Source: Paracoccus sp. N5 (lineage in GTDB: Bacteria > Pseudomonadota > Alphaproteobacteria > Rhodobacterales > Rhodobacteraceae). From it: 64,000 bases of DNA. Location of the stretch: the NCBI RefSeq assembly GCF_000371965.1, contig NZ_AQUO01000001.1:1372001-1436000 (forward strand), given 5' to 3'. The notes under the pieces are model-generated. The model was not told where the DNA came from. It searched no databases and was given only the letters and a program-made list of their open reading frames with translations. The position numbers and the translations under genes are program-made. Of the stretch, positions 22,702 to 30,466 are shown piece by piece (within the stretch, counting starts at the first letter, position 1; each line of letters opens with the position of its first letter).

Positions 22702-23199
22702 AGGTCAGGTTCGCCACCTATCATCGAGAGACCTAATACTATGGCGAATATTGACTTGGAGAGAAGCGCCGTCTAGTGGCGCAATGACTGATCGCATGTG
22801 CTGTAGTTGAGCAGATGCGATTAATGACGAAGGCCTCGGCCAGTATTCTTCTACTTTTTTATCAATATATTAACTTTGTCGGTGCTAAGATACCCACAAG
22901 CGGATAGACACGGGTGAAATGCGAAATACCCACCATCTTGAGGGGAGGAAAGGCGTAGAAAATTCTCGGAAAGTCTCACAACCCTCCCTGGTGGCAAGCA
23001 CGCGGAAAAAGAAGGTTGCTGTGAAAAATGGCGTAAAACTTTCCAGTTTATTCTCCTCGTCTCGCAAGGTGCTTTCCAGTGCCAGCCTTTCCGCATCCTT
23101 CTCCTGTGATGCTTCAACTTTTGCTCGTAGTTCTGAATTGGATTCAATTTGAAATCTCGAGAACCTCCCCGAGGGAGACATGATCAACACTCGAATACA
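22702..23199. other. AT-rich stretch without a confident gene
   Basis: About 500 bases with clearly lower GC than the surroundings. A minus-strand frame (23190-22885) contains a coiled-coil-like segment (ELRAKVEASQEKDAERLALE) but then loses coding character, so a gene remnant is possible. Nothing else is supported. Confidence 0.4.
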
Positions 23200-24315
23200 T
23201 CACCCAATCCTCACGAAATTGTCTCGTTTCTCGGCCAGATACCCGGCCCACGCTTCCATCATCTTGCGCCGCTTCTCGAACAGGTCGGAGTGGGCATAGG
23301 CGCGCTCCACATCGGTCCCGACGATGTGCGCCAGGGCGCGTTCGGCGATGTCGTTCGGGAAGTTCGTCTGCTCCTGCGTCCAGGTCCTGAAACTGGTGCG
23401 GAACCCGTGCACGTCCACGGGAAAGCCGAGTTCCTTCACCAGCTTGGAAAGGGTCATGTCGCTGAGCATCTTGCCGGCCTTGGTGCCGGGGAAAATGAAG
23501 GCCCCCTCTTTCAGCCCCTCGGCTTCCTTGAGGATGGCTAGCGCCCGGCGGGACAGCGGCACCCGATGCGGGCGCTTCATCTTCATCCGGTCAGCCGGCA
23601 CGTTCCACGCCTTCTCATTGAGGTCGATCTCGTCCCAGCAGGCGCCACGGGCTTCCAACGAGCGGGCGCAGGTCAGGATCAGGAATTCAAGGCACAGTCG
23701 TGTCGACAGCCCCGCCTTCGACCTGTGCAGCGCCGAGAGGAACGCTGGCACATCGGGATAGTCCATGGCCTTGCGCCGCTGCCTGGGCGCCGTCTGCTTG
23801 GGCAGCGCATCGGATATGCCGATGGCCGGGTTGTCCTTGCGCCAGCCCTGAGCGATGCCCCACTTCATGACCTTACTGATTCGTTGGGCGCTGGTCACAT
23901 CCGAAACCTTAGTCCTGCCCATGGTCGGAAACACATAGGTCTCAAGGGTGGCGATGAACTGGCTGGCATGCTTCTCGTTCTTCCAGGTCGGCTTGAGCAT
24001 CTCATAGATGGCGCGGGCCGCTTCCTCGAAGGTCTGGATCTGACGTTGAGCGCGCCGGTCCTGCAATGGGTCGCCGCGGGATCGAGCGAGCTTTCGGTTT
24101 TCATAGGCAGCCGCCCGCGCCTCAGCCAGCGAGACGAAATCGACGCTGCCCAGTCCCAGCTCCCGACGATTGCCTTGAATGACGATCCGTTGCACCCAGG
24201 ACTTGTTCCCGTGGGCATCAACCCGGAGGATCAGCCCGTGCCCGTCGAAGAACTTTCCCGGCTCGCTGACGGTCTGCACGAAGCGCGCGCTCAGCGCCTT
24301 GGCTGGCCTTCTCAT
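23200..24315 (-). CDS. P4-type tyrosine integrase of element 2, probably with an internal deletion
   Basis: A 371-residue integrase with the DUF4102 N-terminal domain (DGHGLILRVDAHGNKSWVQR) and a catalytic domain with R218, H303, R306, H330 and Y340, all present. The start at 24315 has a GGAGG ribosome site. In the core-binding domain the sequence passes from VTSA (residue 143) directly to QRISKVMKWGIAQGW. The family normally has about 20 more residues here (DVL...IW...KPETARR-type), so an in-frame deletion is likely. Function is doubtful. Confidence 0.88.
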   Translation of the reverse strand: MRRPAKALSARFVQTVSEPGKFFDGHGLILRVDAHGNKSWVQRIVIQGNRRELGLGSVDFVSLAEARAAAYENRKLARSRGDPLQDRRAQRQIQTFEEAARAIYEMLKPTWKNEKHASQFIATLETYVFPTMGRTKVSDVTSAQRISKVMKWGIAQGWRKDNPAIGISDALPKQTAPRQRRKAMDYPDVPAFLSALHRSKAGLSTRLCLEFLILTCARSLEARGACWDEIDLNEKAWNVPADRMKMKRPHRVPLSRRALAILKEAEGLKEGAFIFPGTKAGKMLSDMTLSKLVKELGFPVDVHGFRTSFRTWTQEQTNFPNDIAERALAHIVGTDVERAYAHSDLFEKRRKMMEAWAGYLAEKRDNFVRIG

Positions 24316-24385
24316 GCAATCCTCCGTATAACCTTTTTGCCCATTATCGCGTCCCCCATTCGGCACGAGATTACCGTGAACATTG

Positions 24386-24455
24386 GCGGAACATAGCGGA
24401 ACACAGAAGCGAACACTTGTCAATAAAATCAACTTGATGCGGAACATAGTGGAAC
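24386..24455. repeat. Direct repeats between integrase and attachment site
   Basis: GCGGAACATAGCGGAAC (24386-24402) and GCGGAACATAGTGGAAC (24439-24455) differ at one base and are 53 bases apart. They lie between the integrase start and its attachment site, where arm-type integrase or excisionase sites are expected. Confidence 0.5.
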
Positions 24456-24478
24456 GTGCCGGATATGGCGGAAGCGGA

Positions 24479-24495
24479 CACTCTGTTCCGCCAAA
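24479..24495 (+). repeat. Right attachment site of element 2
   Basis: CACTCTGTTCCGCCAAA matches the end of tRNA-Sec (17504-17520) at 16 of 17 bases; the mismatch is in the acceptor stem. A TGGCGGAA/TTCCGCCA inverted pair surrounds it. It is likely the displaced original 3' end of selC. Confidence 0.75.
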
Positions 24496-24511
24496 TCCAA
24501 AGAGGTGACGG

Positions 24512-25567
24512 ATGAACGGCTTGGACCTGGGTGACAGCGGCGTGACTGTCAGCGGCATCTGCCTCGGCACGATGACCTTCGGCAACCAGACCGACGCGCG
24601 CGCCGCCCATGACCAGCTGGACCGCGCCCTCGCCGCCGGCATAGGCTTTCTCGACACCGCCGAGATGTATCCCGTCAACCCCACCCGGCGCGAGACCGTC
24701 GGCCGCAGCGAGGAAATCATCGGCGACTGGCTGGCGGCGCGCGGCAACCGCGACCGGGTGCGGATCGCGACCAAGGTCACCGGCCCCAGCGGCATGGTCC
24801 GGCCCCAGGGCTATGACGGCGCCATCATCCGCCAGACCGTCGAGGCCTCGCTGAAGCGCCTGCGCACCGATTGCATCGACCTTTATCAGCTGCATTGGCC
24901 GCAGCGCGGCAGCTACGCCTTCCGGCAGAACTGGCGCTACGATCCCTCGGGACAGGACCGGCAGCAGACGCTCGACCACATGGCCGATGTGCTCGAGGCC
25001 ATCGCCGATCTCAACAAGGCCGGCAAGATCCGCGCCTTCGGCCTTTCCAACGAATCGGCCTGGGGCACGGCGCGCTGGATCGACACCGCCGAGCGGCTGG
25101 GCGCCCCGCGCGTGGCGACGATCCAGAACGAATATTCCCTGCTCTACCGCGCCTTCGACACCGACCTGGCCGAGCTTGCGGTGAACGAACGGGTGACGCT
25201 GCTCGCCTATTCGCCGCTGGCGGCGGGGCTACTGACCGGCAAATACCAGGATGGCGGCAACCCGCCGGGCAGCCGCGCGGCGGTCGATGCCGGGACCGGC
25301 GGCCAGGGCAACCTGGGCGGCCGCCGCACCGACCGGGCCATCGAGGCGGTCGCGGCATGGCTGGAACTGGCGGCCGAGCTGGGGCTGGACCCGGTCCACA
25401 TGGCCATCGCCTTCACCCGGCAGCGGCCGTTCCCGTCGATCCCGATCATCGGCGCCACCGATACGGCGCAGCTCGACCACCTGCTCGCCGGCCTGGACCT
25501 GGTGCTGTCCGACGAGGCGCTGCGCCGCATCGACCGGCTGCACCGCGCCCATCCCATGCCCTATTGA
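24512..25567 (+). CDS. tas: Aldo/keto reductase, Tas-like
   Basis: A 351-residue NAD(P)H-dependent oxidoreductase. The order of motifs is that of E. coli Tas: LGTMTFGNQT, DTAEMYPVNP, ATKVTGP, LYQLHWPQR, AFGLSNESAWG, QNEYSLL and IPIIGATDTAQL. A ribosome site AGAGGTGA precedes the ATG. It begins 16 bases after the end of element 2 and was probably the gene following selC before the insertions. The substrate is unknown. Confidence 0.88.
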   Translation: MNGLDLGDSGVTVSGICLGTMTFGNQTDARAAHDQLDRALAAGIGFLDTAEMYPVNPTRRETVGRSEEIIGDWLAARGNRDRVRIATKVTGPSGMVRPQGYDGAIIRQTVEASLKRLRTDCIDLYQLHWPQRGSYAFRQNWRYDPSGQDRQQTLDHMADVLEAIADLNKAGKIRAFGLSNESAWGTARWIDTAERLGAPRVATIQNEYSLLYRAFDTDLAELAVNERVTLLAYSPLAAGLLTGKYQDGGNPPGSRAAVDAGTGGQGNLGGRRTDRAIEAVAAWLELAAELGLDPVHMAIAFTRQRPFPSIPIIGATDTAQLDHLLAGLDLVLSDEALRRIDRLHRAHPMPY

Positions 25568-25641
25568 GCCGACGCGACGGAACCGTTGGCAGCGCCGCCG
25601 GGGGCGGGCAATCTGCCCGCGTCCCGACCGGAGAAGAAACC

Positions 25642-26616
25642 ATGCTGCCGCCCATCCTTGCCGACCTGCGCATCCCCGTCGTCGCCTCGCCCATGTTCAT
25701 CGTCTCGGGGCCCGACCTGGTCATCGCGCAATGCAAGGCCGGCATCGTCGGCAGCTTCCCGGCGCTGAACGCCCGCGAGAAACCCGGCGAGGCCCCGCTG
25801 CTCGACGCCTGGCTGACCCGCATCGCCGAGGAACTCGACCGCCACAACCAGGCCAATCCCGACCGCCCGGCCGCGCCCTTCGCGGTGAACCAGATCGTGC
25901 ATCGCTCGAACGCGCGGCTGGAACGCGACATCGAGATCTGCCACCGCCACAAGGTGCCGATCTGGATCACCAGCCTGGGCGCCCGGCCCGAGGTGAACGC
26001 CGCCGCGCATGACTGCGGCGGCATCGCGCTGCATGACGTGATCAACAACAGCTTCGCCCGCAAGGCCATCGACAAGGGCGCCGACGGGCTGATCGCGGTG
26101 GCGGCGGGCGCCGGCGGCCATGCCGGCCCGCAATCGCCCTTCGCGCTGGTCCAGGAGATCCGGGCCTGGTTCGACGGCCCGCTGCTGCTCTCGGGCGCCA
26201 TCGCCACCGGCCGCGCGGTGCTGGCGGCGCAGGCCATGGGCGCCGACCTCGCCTATATCGGCAGCCCCTTCATCGCCACCACCGAATCCAGCGCCCAGCC
26301 GGAATACAAGCGCATGATCGCCGAAAGCGGCGCCGAGGATATCGTCACCTCCTCCCTCTTCACCGGCGTCTCGGGCAATTACCTCGCGCCCTCGATCCGC
26401 GCGGCCGGGCTCGACCCGGAAAACCTCGCGACGGCCGATGCCACGGCGATGGATTTCGACAAGGCCACCTCGGGCGGCAAGCCCAAGGCCTGGAGCCAGA
26501 TCTGGGGCTCGGGCCAGGGCATCGGCGCGGTGAAATCCGTGAGGCCCGCCGCCGAACTCATCGACCGCCTGGCCACCGAATATGCCGCCGCGCGCCGCGC
26601 GCTCTGCGCCGACTAA
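25642..26616 (+). CDS. Nitronate monooxygenase (2-nitropropane dioxygenase family)
   Basis: A 324-residue FMN-dependent TIM-barrel enzyme oxidising nitronates, with PVVASPMFIVSGPDLVIAQCKAGIVGSFPALN, AVNQIVHRSN, VAAGAGGHAGPQSPFALVQEI, LLSGAIATGRAVLAAQAMGADLAYIGSPFIATTES and KAWSQIWGSGQGIG. It lies 74 bases after the aldo/keto reductase and ends before a terminator. Confidence 0.9.
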   Translation: MLPPILADLRIPVVASPMFIVSGPDLVIAQCKAGIVGSFPALNAREKPGEAPLLDAWLTRIAEELDRHNQANPDRPAAPFAVNQIVHRSNARLERDIEICHRHKVPIWITSLGARPEVNAAAHDCGGIALHDVINNSFARKAIDKGADGLIAVAAGAGGHAGPQSPFALVQEIRAWFDGPLLLSGAIATGRAVLAAQAMGADLAYIGSPFIATTESSAQPEYKRMIAESGAEDIVTSSLFTGVSGNYLAPSIRAAGLDPENLATADATAMDFDKATSGGKPKAWSQIWGSGQGIGAVKSVRPAAELIDRLATEYAAARRALCAD

Positions 26617-26621
26617 GCGCG

Positions 26622-26693
26622 TTTCACCGTCCCAAATACCCAAAAAGCCGCGCGCCCAGGGCCCGCGGCTTCTTTGCTCTTCAAATACCCCGG
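26622..26693. repeat. Two minus-strand copies of the GGGTATTTGG repeat flanking a terminator
   Basis: On the minus strand GGGTATTTGGGACGGTGAAA (26641-26622) and CCGGGGTATTTGAAGAGC (26693-26676) resemble the intergenic repeats at 41351 and 55661. Between them lies a hairpin (GCCGCG 26647-26652, CGCGGC 26664-26669) followed by TTCTTT, a likely terminator for the nitronate monooxygenase gene. Confidence 0.65.
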
Positions 26694-26718
26694 CGACGCC
26701 GCAACCGGCGCCCAGGGC

Positions 26719-27522
26719 TCAGCTGACCGCCAGCCCCTCGGTCGAGGCAAAGAACATCGCCTGCGACACCGCCGAGCGCACCTGCTCCTCGGAATAGGGT
26801 TTCGAGATCAGGAAGGCCGGCTCCGGCCGGTCGCCGGTCAGCAGCCGCTCGGGGAAGGCGGTGATGAAGATCACCGGAATGTCGCCCATGTCGGCCAGCA
26901 GCTCGTTCACCGCGTCGATGCCCGAGGAACCGTCGGCCAGCTGGATATCGGCCAGGATCAGGTCCGGCCGCTTCTGATGCGCCAGCTCGACCGCGGCCTT
27001 GTGGGTGCGGGCGATGCCGGTCACGTCATGGCCCATGGCCTGGACGATGCCCTTCAGGTCCATGGCGATGATGGTCTCGTCCTCGATCACTATGACCTTG
27101 CCGGACAGCGTCTGGCTCATCTCGCTCAGCGCGATCTGCACCAGCTCCTCGGCCTCGGCCTGCGGGCATTGCATGACCTGCGCGATCTGGTCATAGCGCA
27201 GCTCCTCGATGGTGCGCAAAAGCAGCGCCTCGCGCGAATTCGGCGTCAACCCGCGCAGATGCGCCTGGGCGCGGGCCTCGCGCGGGGTCTGCGCCTCGGC
27301 CTCGACCGGCTGGCCCGAGCTTTGCCAGATGGCGTGGAAGGTGCGGAACAGGCCGATGCGGGTGTCATCGCCCTGCATGGCGCTGCGGTCGGCCAGGATG
27401 GCCTCGAGCGTGGCGGCGGCATAATTGTCGCCGGCTGTCTGGCTGCCGGTCAGCGCACGCGCATAGCGGCGAAGATAGGGCAGCTCTCGGCTGATGGATT
27501 GGGCGAGATCCGCTGCGGACAT
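26719..27522 (-). CDS. phyR: Anti-anti-sigma response regulator PhyR
   Basis: A 267-residue protein: a sigma-factor-like domain (residues 1-135, RELPYLRRYARALTGSQTAGD, RTIEELRYDQIAQVM) and a receiver domain (142-262) with DE at 148-149, D192 as phospho-acceptor and K241. When phosphorylated it binds NepR and frees the EcfG sigma factor. It is divergent from nepR-ecfG. The start at 27522 gives the usual family length. Confidence 0.95.
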   Translation of the reverse strand: MSAADLAQSISRELPYLRRYARALTGSQTAGDNYAAATLEAILADRSAMQGDDTRIGLFRTFHAIWQSSGQPVEAEAQTPREARAQAHLRGLTPNSREALLLRTIEELRYDQIAQVMQCPQAEAEELVQIALSEMSQTLSGKVIVIEDETIIAMDLKGIVQAMGHDVTGIARTHKAAVELAHQKRPDLILADIQLADGSSGIDAVNELLADMGDIPVIFITAFPERLLTGDRPEPAFLISKPYSEEQVRSAVSQAMFFASTEGLAVS

Positions 27523-27540
27523 GGCTTCCTCGAAAAATAC

Positions 27541-27576
27541 GTTCCTGTTTGGAACTTGACCGGATACGTAGCGGTT
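27541..27576 (+). promoter_or_regulatory. Candidate EcfG-type promoter of nepR-ecfG
   Basis: GGAAC at 27551-27555, 16 bases, then CGGTT at 27572-27576 resembles the EcfG promoter pattern GGAAC-N16/17-cGTT. The -35 box is the right arm of the palindrome GTTCCTGTTTGGAAC (27541-27555). This would give autoregulation by EcfG. Confidence 0.55.
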
Positions 27577-27615
27577 AGGCAAGGTGCGCACAAGATTTTC
27601 GGGAATAACTAAAAA

Positions 27616-27762
27616 ATGAATACGAGGCGGGAAGAACGCAGGCGGGCCGCGATCGAGAAGCAGATCGACGAGAATCTGCGGCGTGTCTATGAACAGGAAG
27701 CCACCCAGCAAATCCCCGACAAGTTCTTGCAGTTGCTCGACAAATTGCGCGAGCAGGAGTAA
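27616..27762 (+). CDS. nepR: Anti-sigma factor NepR
   Basis: A 48-residue protein, MNTRREERRRAAIEKQ then IDENLRRVYEQEATQQIPDK and FLQLLDKL, the NepR helix-loop-helix signature (LR-x2-Y...IPD-x-F-x2-LL). It holds EcfG inactive until phosphorylated PhyR captures it. It ends 5 bases before the ecfG start and is co-transcribed with it. Confidence 0.92.
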   Translation: MNTRREERRRAAIEKQIDENLRRVYEQEATQQIPDKFLQLLDKLREQE

Positions 27763-27767
27763 TCCGC

Positions 27768-28361
27768 ATGACCTTTCAGAAACCGGCGAAAGCCGCCCGC
27801 TCCGAAGGCCATGGCGACCCTCGGGACGAATTGGTGGACCATCTGCCGGCGCTGCGGGCCTTTGCGCTGTCGCTCACGCGCGAGGGCGCCTCGGCCGACG
27901 ACCTGGTGCAGGACACCATCGTCAAGGCCTGGACCCATATCGACAAGTTCCAGCCCGGCACCAACCTGCGGGCCTGGCTCTTCACCATCCTGCGCAACAC
28001 CTTCTATTCCGCCCGGCGCAAGACCCGGCGCGAGGTCAGCGACACCGACGGCATCCATGCCGCCCGCCAGGCCGCCCGGCCCGAACATGACGGCCGCCTG
28101 GCCCTGAACGATTTCCGCCACGCCTTCGAGAAGCTGCCCGACGAGCAGCGCGAGGCGCTGATCCTGGTCGGGGCCTCGGGCTTTTCCTACGAGGAAGCCG
28201 CCTCGATGACCGGCGTCGCCGTCGGCACGGTCAAGTCGCGCGCCAACCGCGGCCGCCGCCGCCTGGCCGAGCTGCTGCACCTGGAAGAGGGCGAGGAGCT
28301 CGAGATGACCGACCGCGCCACGCTGGCGGTGATGGCGCAGAACAACCCCGTCCTGCGCTGA
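27768..28361 (+). CDS. ecfG: RNA polymerase sigma factor EcfG
   Basis: A 197-residue ECF sigma factor of the general stress response. Region 2 includes LTREGASADDLVQDTIVKAWTHIDKFQPGTNLRAWLFTILRN; region 4 includes LPDEQREALILVGASGFSYEEAASMTGVAVGTVKSRANRGRRRL. The short C-terminal tail is typical. It lies between nepR and the sensor kinase gene, the usual order in alphaproteobacteria. Confidence 0.95.
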   Translation: MTFQKPAKAARSEGHGDPRDELVDHLPALRAFALSLTREGASADDLVQDTIVKAWTHIDKFQPGTNLRAWLFTILRNTFYSARRKTRREVSDTDGIHAARQAARPEHDGRLALNDFRHAFEKLPDEQREALILVGASGFSYEEAASMTGVAVGTVKSRANRGRRRLAELLHLEEGEELEMTDRATLAVMAQNNPVLR

Positions 28362-28370
28362 GCCCCGCCC

Positions 28371-30152
28371 GTGCTGCGGCGATTGTTCGACCGGATGGAA
28401 TTCACCAAGGGCCTGGGCTTCCGGCTGGGCGGCCTTTTGTCGGTGGCGATCCTGCCGATCGGGCTGATCTCGGTCATCCAGACCCTGCACCTGTCGCGCG
28501 AATACGAACGCAGTTCGGAAATCGCGCTGCTGGGCCGCACCGCCACCGCCGCCGCCGGCGAACGCGCGCTTTTGCAGGGCGCGCTCGGCACCGCCGACGC
28601 GCTGGGCCCGGCGGTGCTGGAAACCATGGACCGGCCGCAGGCCTGTTCCGACATCATGCGCGGCTTCGTGCAGCGCACGGTCAGCTTCGTCTATGCCAGC
28701 TTCACCCGGCTGGACGGGGTCACGGAATGCTCCTCGGTGCCGGGGGTGCATGACGTCTCGGACGATCCGGCCTATCGCCAGTTCCGCGACAGCCCCGGCA
28801 CCCTGGTCACCAGCAGCCCGGTGGGCGCGGTCAGCGGCCTGCCGGTGGTGGTGGTGATCCAGCCGCTTTATCGCGGCGTCGATCTCTTGGGCTATATCAG
28901 CGTCTCACTGTCGCATGACATGCTGCGCTCGACCCATGTCGCCGAGCTGGGGACCGACGGCGCCCGCATCCTGACCTTCAACAACCAGGGCCAGGTGCTG
29001 TCCTCGGACAGCGAGCCCCTGGCGGATTTCGACGAGGTGCTGCCGCGCGACAAGTCGCTGACCTCGCTTCTGTCGCGCAGCGAGACCACCTTCCGCGACT
29101 ATACCAGCGCGGGCGAGCGGCGGGTGTTCAGCGTCGTGCCGGTGGTGCCGGGCCTGGTCTATGCGCTGGGCTCGTGGAACCGTGCCGACAGCGGCATCGC
29201 CGGCATCGACATCACCCGGCGCACGGCGCTGATCCTGCCCCTGATCCTGTGGGCGGCCTCGCTGGTGGTGGCCTATTTCGCGGTCTACCGCCTGGTGCTG
29301 CGCCATATCCGCGAACTGCGCGGCCAGATGCGCCGCTTCGCCATCGGCGACCGCTCGGCCCCGCCGCCGGTGCTGACCGACGCCCCGGCCGAGATCGAGG
29401 ACATGAGCCAGACCTTCCACAACATGGCCCGCATCCTGATCCGCGACGAAGAGGCGATGGAGGCTTCGGTCAACGAAAAGACCGTGCTGCTGAAAGAGGT
29501 GCATCACCGGGTCAAGAACAACCTGCAGCTGATCGCCTCGATCATCAACATGCAGATCCGCATGATCGACCACGACGACGCGCGCCGGGTGCTGCGCTCG
29601 GTCCAGGACCGGGTGGCGTCGCTGGCGACGATCTATCGCAATCTCTACCAGGCCGAGCACCTGGATTCGGTCGAGGCCGACCGGCTGATCAGCGACATCA
29701 TCAACCAGATGGCCAATGCCTCGGTCGGGCCCGGCGGCGGGCTGCGCATCGAGACCCAGCTCGAGCCCCTGGTGCTGATGCCCGACCAGGCGGTGCCGCT
29801 GACGCTGCTGGCGACCGAGGCCTTTACCAATGCGCTGAAATATTCCGGCGTGGCCGATCCGCAGTCCCGGCCCTGGGTGCGGGTGCGGCTGGGCATGGAC
29901 GGGCCGCAGCACGCCGTGCTGGAGGTCGAGAACTCGGTCGGCGCCGCCAGCCTTGCCGAAAGCACCGGCCTCGGCAGCCAGCTGATCGAGGCCTTCGCCA
30001 TGCAGCTGGAAGGCGATGCGACGCAAGAGGCGGACGACCGTCACTACCTGCTGCGGCTGCGCTTCCGGGTCGAGAACCTGGCAAAACGCGAAACCGGCAC
30101 GCCGGGCGCGGTGGTGCTGACCTCGGCCTCGCGCCCGGGGGCGCGGCATTAG
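28371..30152 (+). CDS. Sensor histidine kinase (HisKA_2/HWE type) of the general stress response
   Basis: A 593-residue membrane kinase: a transmembrane helix near residues 18-40, a periplasmic CHASE-like sensor region, a second transmembrane helix near 285-305, HAMP, and a HisKA_2 domain with EVHHRVKNNLQLIASIINMQ (phospho-acceptor H379), then an HATPase domain (LATEAFTNALKYS). Next to phyR-nepR-ecfG, it is the likely kinase for PhyR. The GTG at 28371 is used here; ATG 28395 is an alternative. Confidence 0.88.
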   Translation: MLRRLFDRMEFTKGLGFRLGGLLSVAILPIGLISVIQTLHLSREYERSSEIALLGRTATAAAGERALLQGALGTADALGPAVLETMDRPQACSDIMRGFVQRTVSFVYASFTRLDGVTECSSVPGVHDVSDDPAYRQFRDSPGTLVTSSPVGAVSGLPVVVVIQPLYRGVDLLGYISVSLSHDMLRSTHVAELGTDGARILTFNNQGQVLSSDSEPLADFDEVLPRDKSLTSLLSRSETTFRDYTSAGERRVFSVVPVVPGLVYALGSWNRADSGIAGIDITRRTALILPLILWAASLVVAYFAVYRLVLRHIRELRGQMRRFAIGDRSAPPPVLTDAPAEIEDMSQTFHNMARILIRDEEAMEASVNEKTVLLKEVHHRVKNNLQLIASIINMQIRMIDHDDARRVLRSVQDRVASLATIYRNLYQAEHLDSVEADRLISDIINQMANASVGPGGGLRIETQLEPLVLMPDQAVPLTLLATEAFTNALKYSGVADPQSRPWVRVRLGMDGPQHAVLEVENSVGAASLAESTGLGSQLIEAFAMQLEGDATQEADDRHYLLRLRFRVENLAKRETGTPGAVVLTSASRPGARH

Positions 30153-30466
30153 GGGGCCCATGGGAGTGTCTTGCGTCACATTTGATAGGCAGGCGACAGC
30201 ATTTATGATGCATGAGGGATTGGGCCACCGTCCGGGGTCCAGATGGTGGCGGATGATTCGCTATTGGGAGCCGCTCTCCATGGTCGCCTGGGCCACTTCC
30301 CGAGACCGGAGATGGGGTTAGAAGCACCGTTACAGTACCCGCTATGGGTGTGGTGAGGTAGCGGGCCACAATGCTGCCAAGAACCTATCTTGGCAGCATT
30401 GACTTGCAGGCGCAAGTTTGCCTATTGGTGGCGAGTTAATTGCTGAACCGTATTTGAAAGCTCAAC
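30153..30466. other. Intergenic region with three hairpins, possible structured RNA
   Basis: No gene is seen. GCCACC/GGTGGC arms occur at about 30225-30252, CCCGCTA/TAGCGGG at 30338-30344 and 30359-30365, and a perfect 13-pair hairpin AATGCTGCCAAGA/TCTTGGCAGCATT at 30370-30382 and 30388-30400 with a 5-base loop. No T-run follows. It could be a small RNA, attenuator or protein-binding site. It lies at the change from GC-rich to AT-rich DNA. Confidence 0.45.

Larger units (their letters stand above)
17504..24495 (-). mobile_element. Element 2: decayed integrative element at the 3' end of selC
   Basis: It is bounded by CACTCTCTTCCGCCAAA (17504-17520, end of tRNA-Sec) and a 16/17 match at 24479-24495, with a P4-type integrase near the right end. 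Contents, nearly all on the minus strand: small overlapping genes, an IS3-family insertion, a truncated helicase, a nonsense-interrupted small gene, a frameshifted ParB-like gene, an AlpA-like regulator and integrase. It belongs to a different integrase family from element 1. The number of broken genes suggests it is immobile. Confidence 0.8.

Noticed and set aside
22885..23190. A 101-codon minus-strand frame in the AT-rich gap
   Set aside because: Only its first third looks coding (coiled-coil-like); the rest loses coding character and overlaps other weak frames, so it is noted only as a possible remnant.
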